A stretch of DNA of 64,000 bases, taken from positions 1-64,000 of the forward strand of contig URKX01000003.1 in NCBI GenBank assembly GCA_900548545.1, written 5' to 3'. The position numbers and the translations under genes were made by a program. The notes beneath the pieces were generated by a model. It made no database searches. It was not told where the DNA came from and worked only from the letters and a program-made list of their open reading frames with translations. Shown piece by piece: positions 1 to 7,257 of the stretch (the stretch's first letter is position 1; each line of letters begins with the position of its first letter). This stretch comes from an uncultured Oscillospiraceae bacterium. Lineage in GTDB: Bacteria; Bacillota; Clostridia; Oscillospirales; Acutalibacteraceae.

Positions 1-181
1 TCTTAAAGCTTGATAAATCTTACGTCCCCGCCTTCACGGCTGACGCGGCTTTCAACGCCTCCTACTTCAGGCACGGAGATCCCTGCCGCCCCACCGGCAA
101 GCGCGTTTTTGTGATGCTTTTGACTGTGCTTTAGCCCTGCTGGTGGTCGTCTTCGGGGCCTTGGGGACGCTTCTCATGCTG
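1..181. other. unassigned window edge
   Basis: No recognisable gene. The plus strand has stops in all frames. The minus strand from about 125 down to a TAA at 5-3 is open and gives a Gly-rich tail, but it has no family signature and is too short to call. The RHS-like reading frame becomes recognisable only from about 182. Confidence 0.4.
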
Positions 182-490
182 TCCCGGCCTGTGCATCGTC
201 AAAATTATGAAGGCATCGGAACATCAAACTGGCAGTCCAACCGAATTTAGTATTATGTCTATGCGTCGGCAGATGGTGCAGATACGAAGATGACATACCG
301 GTATGATTACGATGCGGTAGGAAACATTGATGAGGTTTATCGCCAAATTGGCACAGGTGCTCTTGCATTTCTGAGCAGCTACGAGTATGATAAACTCGAG
401 TAATTAACAGAAATGACCGACAGCCGTGGTCCAAAGGCCCTCACCTACTACATGACTACCCAGTAAGGTGACATCACCCGTATCGAAGAT
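182..490 (+). pseudogene. decayed RHS/YD-repeat protein, upstream part
   Basis: The frame shared with the gene at 491 reads through typical YD-repeat text (YRYDYDAVGN near 296-325 and SSYEYDKLE near 376-400). It is interrupted by three in-frame stops: TAG at 248-250, TAA at 401-403 and TAA at 464-466. Intact RHS proteins are normally well over a thousand residues, secreted or wall-associated, and deliver a C-terminal toxin. Here only the last part remains and it cannot be translated as one protein. The interruptions are seen directly; decay rather than sequencing error is inferred from there being three of them. Confidence 0.75.
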
Positions 491-1258
491 GTGAATGGCA
501 ACGTGCTGGCCACCTATGAGTACGACGCCTGGGGCAAGCTCATTTCCTCTAGTGGCAGTTTAGCCGAAATCACCCCCCTGCGGTACCGTGGGTATTATTA
601 CGATACGGAGACAGGCTTCTACTATTTGCAAAGCCGCTACTATGATCCTGTGGTCTCCCGGTTTATCAGCGCAGATAGTTATGCATCTACGGGTGATGGC
701 CTGCTCGGCTACAATATGTTTGCCTACTGCGGGAACAATCCGGTCTGTTATAGCGACTCGACTGGACATTTCGCGCTTGTGGATGATCTTCTTGTACTGC
801 TTGGCATTGCCGCAGCTGCTGCCGTTACGGCAATAGTTTGTGCTGTGGCTACTCCTGTAATCCAAAAACAGTGGAATAAAACTGTCAAGTCGTCCTCTAC
901 GAAACCTAAAACGGATTATCAGGAAAAAGCCAAAGAACAGGTTATCCCTAAACAAAAGGATCAGACGGTCTACATCTATAGGTATGGTGGGATAAATCCC
1001 GGAAATTTGACACCCAGAGATAGTGATGAATCAATAGGGCTTTCCTTTTCTACAATTCCCAAACCGGGCGCGGCAAGGACTACAATCGATGAAATAAACG
1101 CAACGGGAGTTGTGTATGCTGTAAAAGATGGTGTGAATCACGTTAGTGTGTTCCCCGTAGGAGACACTCTAGAGGATTGGCATAATGTAGGCTCTTCATC
1201 GGTATGGACTCGTGCAATAAAATCGGTTGTCATCAAGTGGGGAGGTGAAATAAATTGA
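491..1258 (+). CDS. RHS core fragment with C-terminal toxin-like domain
   Basis: The open frame starts at a GTG with no good ribosome binding site, so it is probably the surviving 3' end of the RHS gene rather than an independent one. Residues 1-93 are the RHS-associated core (RGYYYDTETGFYYLQSRYYD, then the conserved NPVCYSDSTGH end). Residues 97-124 are hydrophobic. After a charged linker, residues 158-255 form a compact domain with YRYGG, GLSFSTIP and HVSVFPVG motifs. I do not recognise a named family; the spaced R, S/T and aromatic motifs resemble ADP-ribosyltransferase-like toxins, but that is only a guess. The 3' end overlaps the DUF5071-like gene by four bases, the usual toxin-immunity arrangement. 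Confidence 0.6.
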   Translation: MNGNVLATYEYDAWGKLISSSGSLAEITPLRYRGYYYDTETGFYYLQSRYYDPVVSRFISADSYASTGDGLLGYNMFAYCGNNPVCYSDSTGHFALVDDLLVLLGIAAAAAVTAIVCAVATPVIQKQWNKTVKSSSTKPKTDYQEKAKEQVIPKQKDQTVYIYRYGGINPGNLTPRDSDESIGLSFSTIPKPGAARTTIDEINATGVVYAVKDGVNHVSVFPVGDTLEDWHNVGSSSVWTRAIKSVVIKWGGEIN

Positions 1259-1713
1259 CTGATATTGCCATGGTCTATCAAATGCTGAATTGGAAGGCAC
1301 CTTCTGCAATCCAGGCACAAGGAAAAGAATTAGCGCGGAAAGTGAAAGATCTCTCGCTACTTATTCAACCCCCCGCAGAACCCTCTGTTTGGGAACAATG
1401 TGCGGTGATTCTTTCAGAAAAAACAGACACTCAGCTAGAGCCATACTTAACGGAGTTGTTACAGTGGCTGCAAGATCTGAATTGGCCTGGTGCGGTGACT
1501 ATTGCTGAGAGGCTGAAAACGTTCTCAGGAGAGAAATTAAAGAAGCCTTTTGAAGATGCGGTTATCCAGTCAAAGAAAATGGATAGGCATGAAGGTTTGA
1601 TGTGGCAGGATTATTTATCCGAGCTGCTGGATAATCGGGAGCTTGTTTCGCTGCTGTCTGATGATGTCACGGCATTGCTGAAGCAACACTATCATAATTG
1701 GGGAAACTGGTAG
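1255..1713 (+). CDS. DUF5071-like protein, candidate immunity protein 1
   Basis: A 152-residue soluble helical protein starting at TTG 1255, overlapping the toxin stop (TTGA) and preceded by GGGGAGGTG. It carries the LQDLNWPGA block (residues about 74-82) that I associate with DUF5071. The tight coupling to the RHS toxin end suggests it neutralises that domain in the cytoplasm; this is inferred from position. It is clearly homologous to the gene at 1861-2250 (shared start of the M-x-DI type, W-x2-C-A-x-I-I/L-SEK and QDLNWPGA), which also sits just after a toxin tail. Confidence 0.65.
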   Translation: MTDIAMVYQMLNWKAPSAIQAQGKELARKVKDLSLLIQPPAEPSVWEQCAVILSEKTDTQLEPYLTELLQWLQDLNWPGAVTIAERLKTFSGEKLKKPFEDAVIQSKKMDRHEGLMWQDYLSELLDNRELVSLLSDDVTALLKQHYHNWGNW

Positions 1714-1854
1714 AGAACCAATGTGATGCAGGACAAGCCCAATCATGCGGCTGTGTGGCCAGTTGGTGGAACGATGCAGGACTGGATTAGGGAAGGCTCA
1801 AGCTCAAAATGGACCCAGGCGGTGAAATCCGTTGTTATCCCGTGGAAAGGATGA
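1714..1854 (+). pseudogene. orphan tail of a second toxin domain
   Basis: Directly after the stop of immunity gene 1, the same strand encodes NHAAVWPVGGTMQDW followed by GSSSKWTQAVKSVVIPWKG and TGA at 1852-1854. This aligns with the last 40 residues of the toxin domain at 491-1258 (NHVSVFPVGDTLEDW, GSSSVWTRAIKSVVIKW). Nothing upstream encodes the rest of the domain, so this is a remnant of a displaced toxin cassette. It ends 6 bases before the second immunity-like gene, preserving the original toxin-immunity spacing. Confidence 0.75.
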
Positions 1855-1860
1855 TGAAAA

Positions 1861-2250
1861 ATGGCGGACATAGACTACATTATGGGCCTACTGGATTGGA
1901 ATAGGACCGAGGAAGAACAGGCAGAGGGATTGCGGCTTGCCCGGCAGGTCACAGCCTTCAATGTGTTTTTGCAGCCGTGTGATGATAGAAATAATAAAAA
2001 TGTGTGGGATAACTGCGCCCTTATTATTTCTGAAAAGGAGGACTTGGAATTATTTCCCTACTTGTTTGAGCTGTTCATGTGGATACAGGACTTGAACTGG
2101 CCGGGGGCTTTTTGCATTGTAGAGCGCTTGAAGGAATATGAGAAGAGAAATGCTTTTTATAGTCGGCACTGGCAGGAGGCCTATACCTGCGCGAAAGCAT
2201 TGAAAAATAAGGTGTGGATGGAAAACCTGAAGATGGTGCGGCATACTTAA
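1861..2250 (+). CDS. DUF5071-like protein, candidate immunity protein 2
   Basis: A 129-residue protein with ATG at 1861, paralogous to the product of 1255-1713: it keeps W-x2-C-A-x-I-I-SEK, the FELFMWIQDLNWPGA block and an acidic, helical character. It is about 23 residues shorter and its C-terminal third has diverged, so it is either matched to a different toxin variant or shortened. It lies just downstream of the orphan toxin tail and most likely is the retained immunity gene of that displaced toxin. No clear ribosome binding site is seen, so it may depend on upstream translation. Confidence 0.6.
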   Translation: MADIDYIMGLLDWNRTEEEQAEGLRLARQVTAFNVFLQPCDDRNNKNVWDNCALIISEKEDLELFPYLFELFMWIQDLNWPGAFCIVERLKEYEKRNAFYSRHWQEAYTCAKALKNKVWMENLKMVRHT

Positions 2251-2514
2251 TGTCCTCTTTGCTCTAGGTTCTGCTGCTAACAGCTTGATTTGGCAAGGTC
2301 CGCCTTGCTATTCTTCCAGCAGGGCGGGCTTTGCCGTTAGACAATTGAGTCCCTTAGAGGAGTTCCACCAGAGTTGTGCAAAATAGATGCCAACGGGAAA
2401 CGCGGGCAAGAAAAATCGCGAACCCCACAAAGGTGTAGTTCGCGGTTTGGGAGCGGCAGCTCGCCGCCGGTCGAGGTGGAAGGATAACTGCCCGCCGCAA
2501 GCGCGAGCGAAAAG
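2251..2514. other. intergenic, hairpins only
   Basis: No gene seen. An imperfect hairpin at about 2293-2335 follows the immunity gene but lacks a good T-run. A second inverted repeat (AATCGCGAAC at about 2412-2421 against GTTCGCGGTT at about 2444-2453) is followed on the minus strand by TTTTTCTT, so it could terminate minus-strand transcription that escapes the tRNA terminator, or end a short minus-strand RNA. Confidence 0.45.
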
Positions 2515-2561
2515 GCAAAAGAAAAGCTGAGCCCGGAACGCGAATTGCGTCCAGGCTCAGC
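2515..2561 (-). terminator. terminator of tRNA-Leu
   Basis: Long stem with arms at 2526-2541 and 2546-2561 around an AATT loop, followed on the minus strand by a T-rich stretch (2515-2525). It lies immediately after the 3' CCA of the tRNA. Confidence 0.85.
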
Positions 2562-2562
2562 C

Positions 2563-2646
2563 TGGTGCGGGCAACAGGACTTGAACCTGCACGGGAAACC
2601 CACCAGAACCTAAATCTGGCGCGTCTGCCAATTCCGCCATACCCGC
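2563..2646 (-). tRNA. tRNA-Leu (anticodon UAG)
   Basis: 84 bases including an encoded CCA. The acceptor arm GCGGGTA pairs with TGCCCGC, the anticodon stem CCAGA/TCTGG encloses TTTAGGT giving anticodon TAG, there is a long variable arm as expected for leucine tRNA, and the T-arm carries GGTTCAAGTCC. It is divergent from queT. Confidence 0.95.
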
Positions 2647-2660
2647 AGAAAATCATTTTT

Positions 2661-2689
2661 ATTATACGGCATTCCCATAAAAACTGCAA
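2661..2689 (-). promoter_or_regulatory. promoter of tRNA-Leu
   Basis: On the minus strand TTGCAG, 17 bases, TATAAT, placed 15 bases before the tRNA 5' end. Confidence 0.75.
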
Positions 2690-2730
2690 GAGGGGAATGA
2701 AGAAGTTTTGCTTGCTTTTTAGCTTAAAAG

Positions 2731-2802
2731 AGTGTATCCTATCTCATGCGGGTTTACCCTGCGGTCAGTCGCGACATCCTGACCTTAAAAAATACTAGGA
2801 GG
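2731..2802 (+). promoter_or_regulatory. preQ1-type riboswitch leader of queT (probable class III)
   Basis: The leader before queT contains a GC-rich hairpin (2748-2752 with 2757-2762), a perfect 6-bp stem GGTCAG/CTGACC (2763-2768 with 2779-2784), then an A-rich single strand leading into the Shine-Dalgarno AGGAGG at 2797-2802. TCCTA at 2737-2741 can pair with TAGGA at 2796-2800 and would hide the ribosome site. PreQ1-III riboswitches are known upstream of queT in Ruminococcaceae and act on translation. The class is inferred from gene context and layout. A possible -10 at 2735-2740 would remove TCCTA from the transcript, so the exact fold is open. Confidence 0.55.
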
Positions 2803-2811
2803 AAATTGAAT

Positions 2812-3348
2812 ATGAGTACTTCCAAAAAAGTCCGCTTTCTGGCGCTGGGCGCTGTGATCGCGGCGCTTTATGCTGTCCTGACGTATGTGGCTGCGGCTAT
2901 GAATGTGGCTTACGGCGCGGTGCAGTTCCGCTTTTCCGAAGCATTGACTGTGCTGCCAGTGTTCACTCCTGCCGCAATCCCCGGGCTCACCCTTGGCTGT
3001 TTGATTGCCAACTTGGGTAGCCCCCTGGGTGTGGTTGACTGGGTGTTCGGCACTGGCGCCACTTTGATTGCCGCTGTTGGCACCTGGATGGTGGGGAAAT
3101 TCCGGGTAAAGGGGATCCCCGTTTTGGCGCCCCTGCCTCCCGTCATCGCTAACGTGGTGATTGTCGGATTTGAGCTTGCCTGCCTTTCGGAAGCGGGTGC
3201 CTTTGGGCTTGGCAATTTCACTTGGGCGGCGTTTGGCGCTTCCGCCCTTTCTGTAGGTATTGGGGAGCTGGTTGTCTGCTATGCGCTGGGGCTTCCCTTG
3301 ATCCTGGCTTTGCAGCGGACGAAGGCAATGGATAAATTGACCGCTTAA
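2812..3348 (+). CDS. queT: QueT-family queuosine precursor transporter
   Basis: A 178-residue integral membrane protein with about six hydrophobic segments, matching the QueT substrate-binding (S) component of energy-coupling factor transporters, which imports a queuosine precursor such as preQ1 for tRNA modification. The features that fit are the short length, the N-terminal KKVRFLALGAVIAALYAVLTY helix and the FRFSEALTVLPVFTPAAIPG segment typical of the family. ATG 2812 follows AGGAGG at 2797 with 9-base spacing; the longer frame from 2746 would run through the regulatory leader. The ATPase and T subunits are not in the window and are presumably shared from elsewhere. Confidence 0.85.
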   Translation: MSTSKKVRFLALGAVIAALYAVLTYVAAAMNVAYGAVQFRFSEALTVLPVFTPAAIPGLTLGCLIANLGSPLGVVDWVFGTGATLIAAVGTWMVGKFRVKGIPVLAPLPPVIANVVIVGFELACLSEAGAFGLGNFTWAAFGASALSVGIGELVVCYALGLPLILALQRTKAMDKLTA

Positions 3349-3395
3349 CACGGCCAGGTTGGTTGAATATTAAGAAGGAGTAGGGATGAATTGCT

Positions 3396-4784
3396 ATGCC
3401 CGATTTCAGTGGATTGCAGCAACGGTTCAACGAAAAAGTGAAGACAATGCCCCCGGTTCGGGTTATTGTTATCAGCTTTCTGTTTTTGATCTTGGCTGGG
3501 ACGTTGCTGCTAATGCTGCCGGTTGCTTCCAGAACAGGTCGTTTCCGTCCCATTGATGCCCTGTTCACTGCCACATCGGCAACCTGCGTGACCGGTTTGG
3601 TGGTGGGGGATACCTATACCCTGTGGTCGCCCTTTGGCCAGGGGGTCATCCTGGCGCTCATCCAGCTGGGTGGCTTGGGCTTGTCCACACTTACCATCGG
3701 TTTCTCCCTGTTTGTCAGGCGGAAACTGGGGATCCGTGAGATGAAGCTGGCCAGCGAAAGTTCTGGGGGGAATTCGTTGAATATTGTGGGGCTGCTGAAG
3801 CTGGCCATTGGTTTTACCTTTCTCTGTGAAGCGGTGGGAGCCTGCCTGTTGGCGATCCGTTTTGTGCCGGCCTATGGGCTGAAAGGGATATGGCCCTCTG
3901 TTTTCTGTGCTGTTTCCGCATACTGTAACGCCGGTTTTGACGTGCTGGGGTTCGTACCGGGCAACAGCAGTGTGTCCGCCTTTGCCGGGGACCCTTTGGT
4001 TTGCCTTACTATCTCCTTTTTGATTATCATTGGCGGGTTGGGGTTTATCGTGGTGCAGGATATCTACCTGTGTAAGATCCAACCCCTGTTCCAGCGGAAA
4101 GATACCATCCGGCTAAATTTCCACTCCCAAATTTGCCTGCGGGTGACTGTCACCCTGCTTCTTTTCGGGACCCTGGGCTTTTTTGTACTGGAATATGACA
4201 ATACCATGGAGGGTTTGAATTTTTTTGAAAAACTCAACTGTGCGTTTTTCCAGTCTACCAATACCCGCACGGCGGGGTTTGCTTCGGTGGAGATTGCTGG
4301 CCAGTATGAGTTTACAAAAGTGCTTTCCGTTTTGCTGATGTTCATCGGCGCCTGCCCTGGTTCCACCGGCGGCGGCATTAAAACCACCACTTTTATGGTG
4401 TTGGCTGTGACTGTGATTTGCACCTTCCGGGGCAAAAACGAGTCTGTGGTACTTCGGCACCGGTTTTCCACTTCTACGGTGTACAAAGCGTTTTCGTTGA
4501 GCATGGTGGCCTTTTTGCTGGTCTTTATTGACGCCGGTATCATCAGCTCCCTAAACCCGGAGATCCTCTATATCGACTGCCTCTACGAAGCTACTTCGGC
4601 GTTTGGCACTGTAGGGCTTTCCGCCAGTGTCACCCCGTTGTTGGACCCCATCTCGAAACTGATCTTGATCTTTACCATGTTTATAGGCCGGGTGGGGCCG
4701 CTGTCCTTCGGCCTGTCTATCCTGATGCGCCACAAGGCAAGGGGTGATTCCATTTATCCCGAGGGCCGGATGCTCATCGGGTGA
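3396..4784 (+). CDS. TrkH/KtrB-family potassium uptake channel subunit
   Basis: 462 residues, the usual KtrB length. It has four pore-loop repeats with the conserved filter glycines: TCVTGL (about residues 63-68), CNAGFD, NTRTAGF and AFGTVGLS. These build one K+ channel through the membrane; the family needs a cytoplasmic RCK subunit (KtrA/TrkA), which is not adjacent here. C-terminal RVGPLSFGLSI is also typical. The ribosome site AAGGAG at about 3374 is 15 bases from ATG 3396, rather far, but the closer ATG at 3386 is out of frame. Together with the kdp locus it gives the cell a second K+ route. A terminator follows. Confidence 0.88.
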   Translation: MPDFSGLQQRFNEKVKTMPPVRVIVISFLFLILAGTLLLMLPVASRTGRFRPIDALFTATSATCVTGLVVGDTYTLWSPFGQGVILALIQLGGLGLSTLTIGFSLFVRRKLGIREMKLASESSGGNSLNIVGLLKLAIGFTFLCEAVGACLLAIRFVPAYGLKGIWPSVFCAVSAYCNAGFDVLGFVPGNSSVSAFAGDPLVCLTISFLIIIGGLGFIVVQDIYLCKIQPLFQRKDTIRLNFHSQICLRVTVTLLLFGTLGFFVLEYDNTMEGLNFFEKLNCAFFQSTNTRTAGFASVEIAGQYEFTKVLSVLLMFIGACPGSTGGGIKTTTFMVLAVTVICTFRGKNESVVLRHRFSTSTVYKAFSLSMVAFLLVFIDAGIISSLNPEILYIDCLYEATSAFGTVGLSASVTPLLDPISKLILIFTMFIGRVGPLSFGLSILMRHKARGDSIYPEGRMLIG

Positions 4785-4804
4785 CGCCACCAACCAAATC
4801 TGCG

Positions 4805-4836
4805 AAAGCCTTTCCCGGCGGGGAGGGCTTTTTTTG
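4805..4836 (+). terminator. terminator after the KtrB-like gene
   Basis: 12-bp stem AAAGCCTTTCCC/GGGGAGGGCTTT around GGC, followed by a T-run. Confidence 0.85.
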
Positions 4837-4858
4837 TTTGGGCGCCGGGAAAAACAGC

Positions 4859-4888
4859 GGAAAAAACCCGCCGGCTGATTCCGGCGGG
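4859..4888 (-). terminator. terminator after the DtxR-family gene
   Basis: On the minus strand CCCGCCGG, a 6-base loop, CCGGCGGG, then TTTTTT. Converges with the KtrB terminator. Confidence 0.85.
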
Positions 4889-4904
4889 CAAGGTATTTTG
4901 CTTT

Positions 4905-5300
4905 TTATGGCGTTTGTTGGGAAATGCCTTCGCTTTCCACATGGCGCTTGATGGCTTCAAACGCTTCTTTGCTCAGGACGTGCTCAATGCGGCAGGCGTC
5001 CTGGGCGGCAGTGGCGGCGTCCACCCCCAAAGAAACCAGCCATTGGGTGAAGAGGGTGTGGCGCTCGTAAACGCCTTCTGCAATTTTTTGACCTTTTTCG
5101 GTGAGGGCAATCAGCCCGTCGGCGCCCATGGTGACGCACTCCTGTTCCCGAAGGTTTTTCATAGCCACGCTGACACTGGGTTTGCTAAACCCCATTTCCG
5201 CGGCAATATCCACGGAACGCACCGAACCGTTGCGCTCTTTTAGAATCAAAATCGTTTCCAAGTAGTTTTCCGCGGATTCCTGAATTTTTGCCAATTCCAT
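4905..5300 (-). CDS. DtxR-family metal-dependent repressor, iron-type metal site
   Basis: 131 residues: an N-terminal winged helix (residues 8-65, with SVRSVDIAAEMGFSKPSVSVAMKNL as recognition region) and a short metal-binding dimerisation domain, without the SH3-like third domain of full DtxR. The segment DACRIEH matches the Cys-x2-Glu-His primary site of DtxR/IdeR, whereas manganese-type MntR has Glu in place of the Cys. It therefore more likely senses Fe(II). The family represses metal uptake genes through palindromic operators; four TTAG-N6-CTAA boxes at the feo operon in this window are plausible targets. ATG 5300 sits very close to its AGGAGGG site. Confidence 0.85.
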   Translation of the reverse strand: MELAKIQESAENYLETILILKERNGSVRSVDIAAEMGFSKPSVSVAMKNLREQECVTMGADGLIALTEKGQKIAEGVYERHTLFTQWLVSLGVDAATAAQDACRIEHVLSKEAFEAIKRHVESEGISQQTP

Positions 5301-5323
5301 CCCTCCTTTTGGTCATTATTCCT

Positions 5324-5352
5324 ATTATACCGTCTTTTCCCGGGGAATGCAA
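5324..5352 (-). promoter_or_regulatory. promoter of the DtxR-family gene
   Basis: On the minus strand TTGCAT, 17 bases, TATAAT, about 24 bases before the start codon. It overlaps the region just after the CcdA-TlpA stop. Confidence 0.75.
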
Positions 5353-5364
5353 GGAGAAGAAGTT

Positions 5365-6705
5365 TTATTGTGCGGAGCTGCCGTCAATGGTCTGCTGGAT
5401 GATGTCCTTCATAATGTCCTTGGTCAACTGGCCGCTGACATAGCCGTACACGTTGCCGTTGACATCAATCATAAAGGTGGTGGGGAACGCGGAGATATAA
5501 TAGCTGTATGCAGAGATTTTCCCTTCTTCATCCATTACCGTGGGATAGGTGTAGCCGTTCTCTTCTAAAAAGGCTGCAATCTCCTCTTGGGAGCCTTCCT
5601 TGCCCACGTTAGGTAGGGCCACGCCCAAAATGACCACGTCCCCTGTGTTTTCCCCATACTCCTCATACAGCTCCTGGATTTCCGGCATCTCAGCCCGGCA
5701 GGGGGGGCACCAGGTGCCCCAGAAGTTTAAAAATACCGTCTTGCCCTGGTAGTCCGATAGGGTATGAGTGTTCCCAAATTGGTCGGTCAGGGTAAAGTCC
5801 GGAGCAGGGACAGGGGTGTTTTCCTCTGGGGTGGAACTTTCCTGGGCAGAGCTTTCCTGGGCGACGGCTTGGGAAGGGCTTTCCGAAACTTCGCTTTCCT
5901 GGGAGCTTTCCACGGCCGATACAACTTGGCTTTCCTCCACCGTAGAGCTGACGGAGGTGGTGGAGCTTTCGGTGCCGCCAAAGCTGGAGAGGTAGTTGGT
6001 CAGGTTGTTCATCCAGCCGGTAAACATCATCACGCCCATGAACACCATGAGGATGCCGCCGATCTTCACCGTGTATTTCACCACGTTTTTATATTTGCGG
6101 AACACTTCCAAAAGGGTGGAGGTAAACAGGCCCACTGCCAAAAAGGGCAGCACAAACCCCAGGGTGTACACCCCAATGAGCACAAACCCCTGGGCTGCCT
6201 TGGCAGAAGTGGCCATCAGCAGTACACTGGCTAACGTGGGGCCTACGCAAGGGGTCCAGGCAAAGCTGAAGGTAAAGCCCAGCACCAGGGCCATCAGAGG
6301 GTTCATGGCCACTTTGTCCAGGCGGAAAGGCAGCCGTGCCTCCCGGTTCAGCAGCTTGGAGGAGCCGAACACCCCCAGCTGGTACAGGCCAAAGAGGATC
6401 ACCAGCACGCCGCCCACACGGCCCAGCAGCATCCGGTTTTCCCGGAAAAACTGCCCGGCCGCAGTGAAGCCAAATCCCAGCAGGAAAAAGGCAAAGCTGA
6501 TGCCCACCACAAAAAAGGCGGTGTTCAGCAATACGCGGCCCCGTTTGTAATGGACATTGCCCTCCTGGTCCATCGTGCGTCCGCCGCCTGACAGGTAGCT
6601 GATATACATAGGCAGCAAGGGCAGCACACAGGGGGAGAAAAAGCTCAAAAGCCCCTGGAGAAACACGGTCAAGATCGGTACGCTGGTTTCAATAGAAAAT
6701 CCCAT
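5365..6705 (-). CDS. CcdA-TlpA fusion: thiol-reducing membrane transporter with extracytoplasmic thioredoxin domain
   Basis: 446 residues from ATG 6705 (preceded by GAGGG); the longer frame to 6768 lacks a ribosome site. Residues about 1-235 are a CcdA/DsbD-like six-helix membrane domain with the FFSPCVLPLLPMY and FAWTPCVGP cysteine motifs that carry electrons across the membrane. A Ser/Glu-rich linker of about 50 residues follows. The C-terminal 140 residues are a TlpA/ResA-like thioredoxin fold with active site WCPPC. The two partners, normally separate genes, are one protein here, so reducing power from cytoplasmic thioredoxin would pass directly to the outer domain for extracytoplasmic disulfide reduction. 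Confidence 0.88.
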   Translation of the reverse strand: MGFSIETSVPILTVFLQGLLSFFSPCVLPLLPMYISYLSGGGRTMDQEGNVHYKRGRVLLNTAFFVVGISFAFFLLGFGFTAAGQFFRENRMLLGRVGGVLVILFGLYQLGVFGSSKLLNREARLPFRLDKVAMNPLMALVLGFTFSFAWTPCVGPTLASVLLMATSAKAAQGFVLIGVYTLGFVLPFLAVGLFTSTLLEVFRKYKNVVKYTVKIGGILMVFMGVMMFTGWMNNLTNYLSSFGGTESSTTSVSSTVEESQVVSAVESSQESEVSESPSQAVAQESSAQESSTPEENTPVPAPDFTLTDQFGNTHTLSDYQGKTVFLNFWGTWCPPCRAEMPEIQELYEEYGENTGDVVILGVALPNVGKEGSQEEIAAFLEENGYTYPTVMDEEGKISAYSYYISAFPTTFMIDVNGNVYGYVSGQLTKDIMKDIIQQTIDGSSAQ

Positions 6706-6861
6706 AAGATCCCTCGCAAGAAACAAGTATTGTATGGCTACTGTACAGGAAGAAGGGGAAAAAGTCAAGAATCATTTTTAATTTTCCCACCCTTGCCAAT
6801 CCCAGCACAAACGTGTTACACTCTATGTGACGGAGAACTTGATGGAAAGGGGCCAGATCCT

Positions 6862-7257
6862 ATGATACCCACCGTACTTCTTTACAACCTGGATTCTGAA
6901 AAAGGAAGGCAGATCAAAACCCTGTGCCTCACCTTAAGGCTGCGGGCCCGTTCCGTGGCCCAAGAGGATTTTTCCCAGCCCCTGGAGAGCGTATTGGGCC
7001 TTGCGCCCCGGAAGGACTCCCCAGAAGGAGGGGAGCTTTTCTCTGACGAACTGCTGGTAATGGCGGGACTTTCCCCCCGCCAGATGGACAGCTTTCTCCA
7101 AGGGTTCCGCCGGAAAAAGATCCCTCCTGTAGACTTGAAAGCCGTGCTCACCGCCACCAACAGCCATTGGAACGCCTACCAGCTCCAGCGGGAATTGGCC
7201 CTGGAGCGTCAGGCAATGCTCCGGGGGGAAACCCTTCATGAAGGGGGCGCCCAGTGA
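6862..7257 (+). CDS. DUF3783 domain protein
   Basis: 131-residue soluble protein from ATG 6862, after AAAGGGG. The PTVLLYNLDSEKGRQIKTL start and the VAQEDFSQPLESVLG block resemble DUF3783 proteins, which are small uncharacterised Firmicutes proteins. No catalytic motif is seen. Its stop overlaps the GTG of yaaA, so the two are translationally coupled and may share an oxidative-stress context, which is inference only. Confidence 0.7.
   Translation: MIPTVLLYNLDSEKGRQIKTLCLTLRLRARSVAQEDFSQPLESVLGLAPRKDSPEGGELFSDELLVMAGLSPRQMDSFLQGFRRKKIPPVDLKAVLTATNSHWNAYQLQRELALERQAMLRGETLHEGGAQ

Noticed and set aside
3..125. Minus-strand C-terminal coding remnant at the window edge
   Set aside because: Open for only about 40 codons, no family signature and its upstream part cannot be followed clearly.
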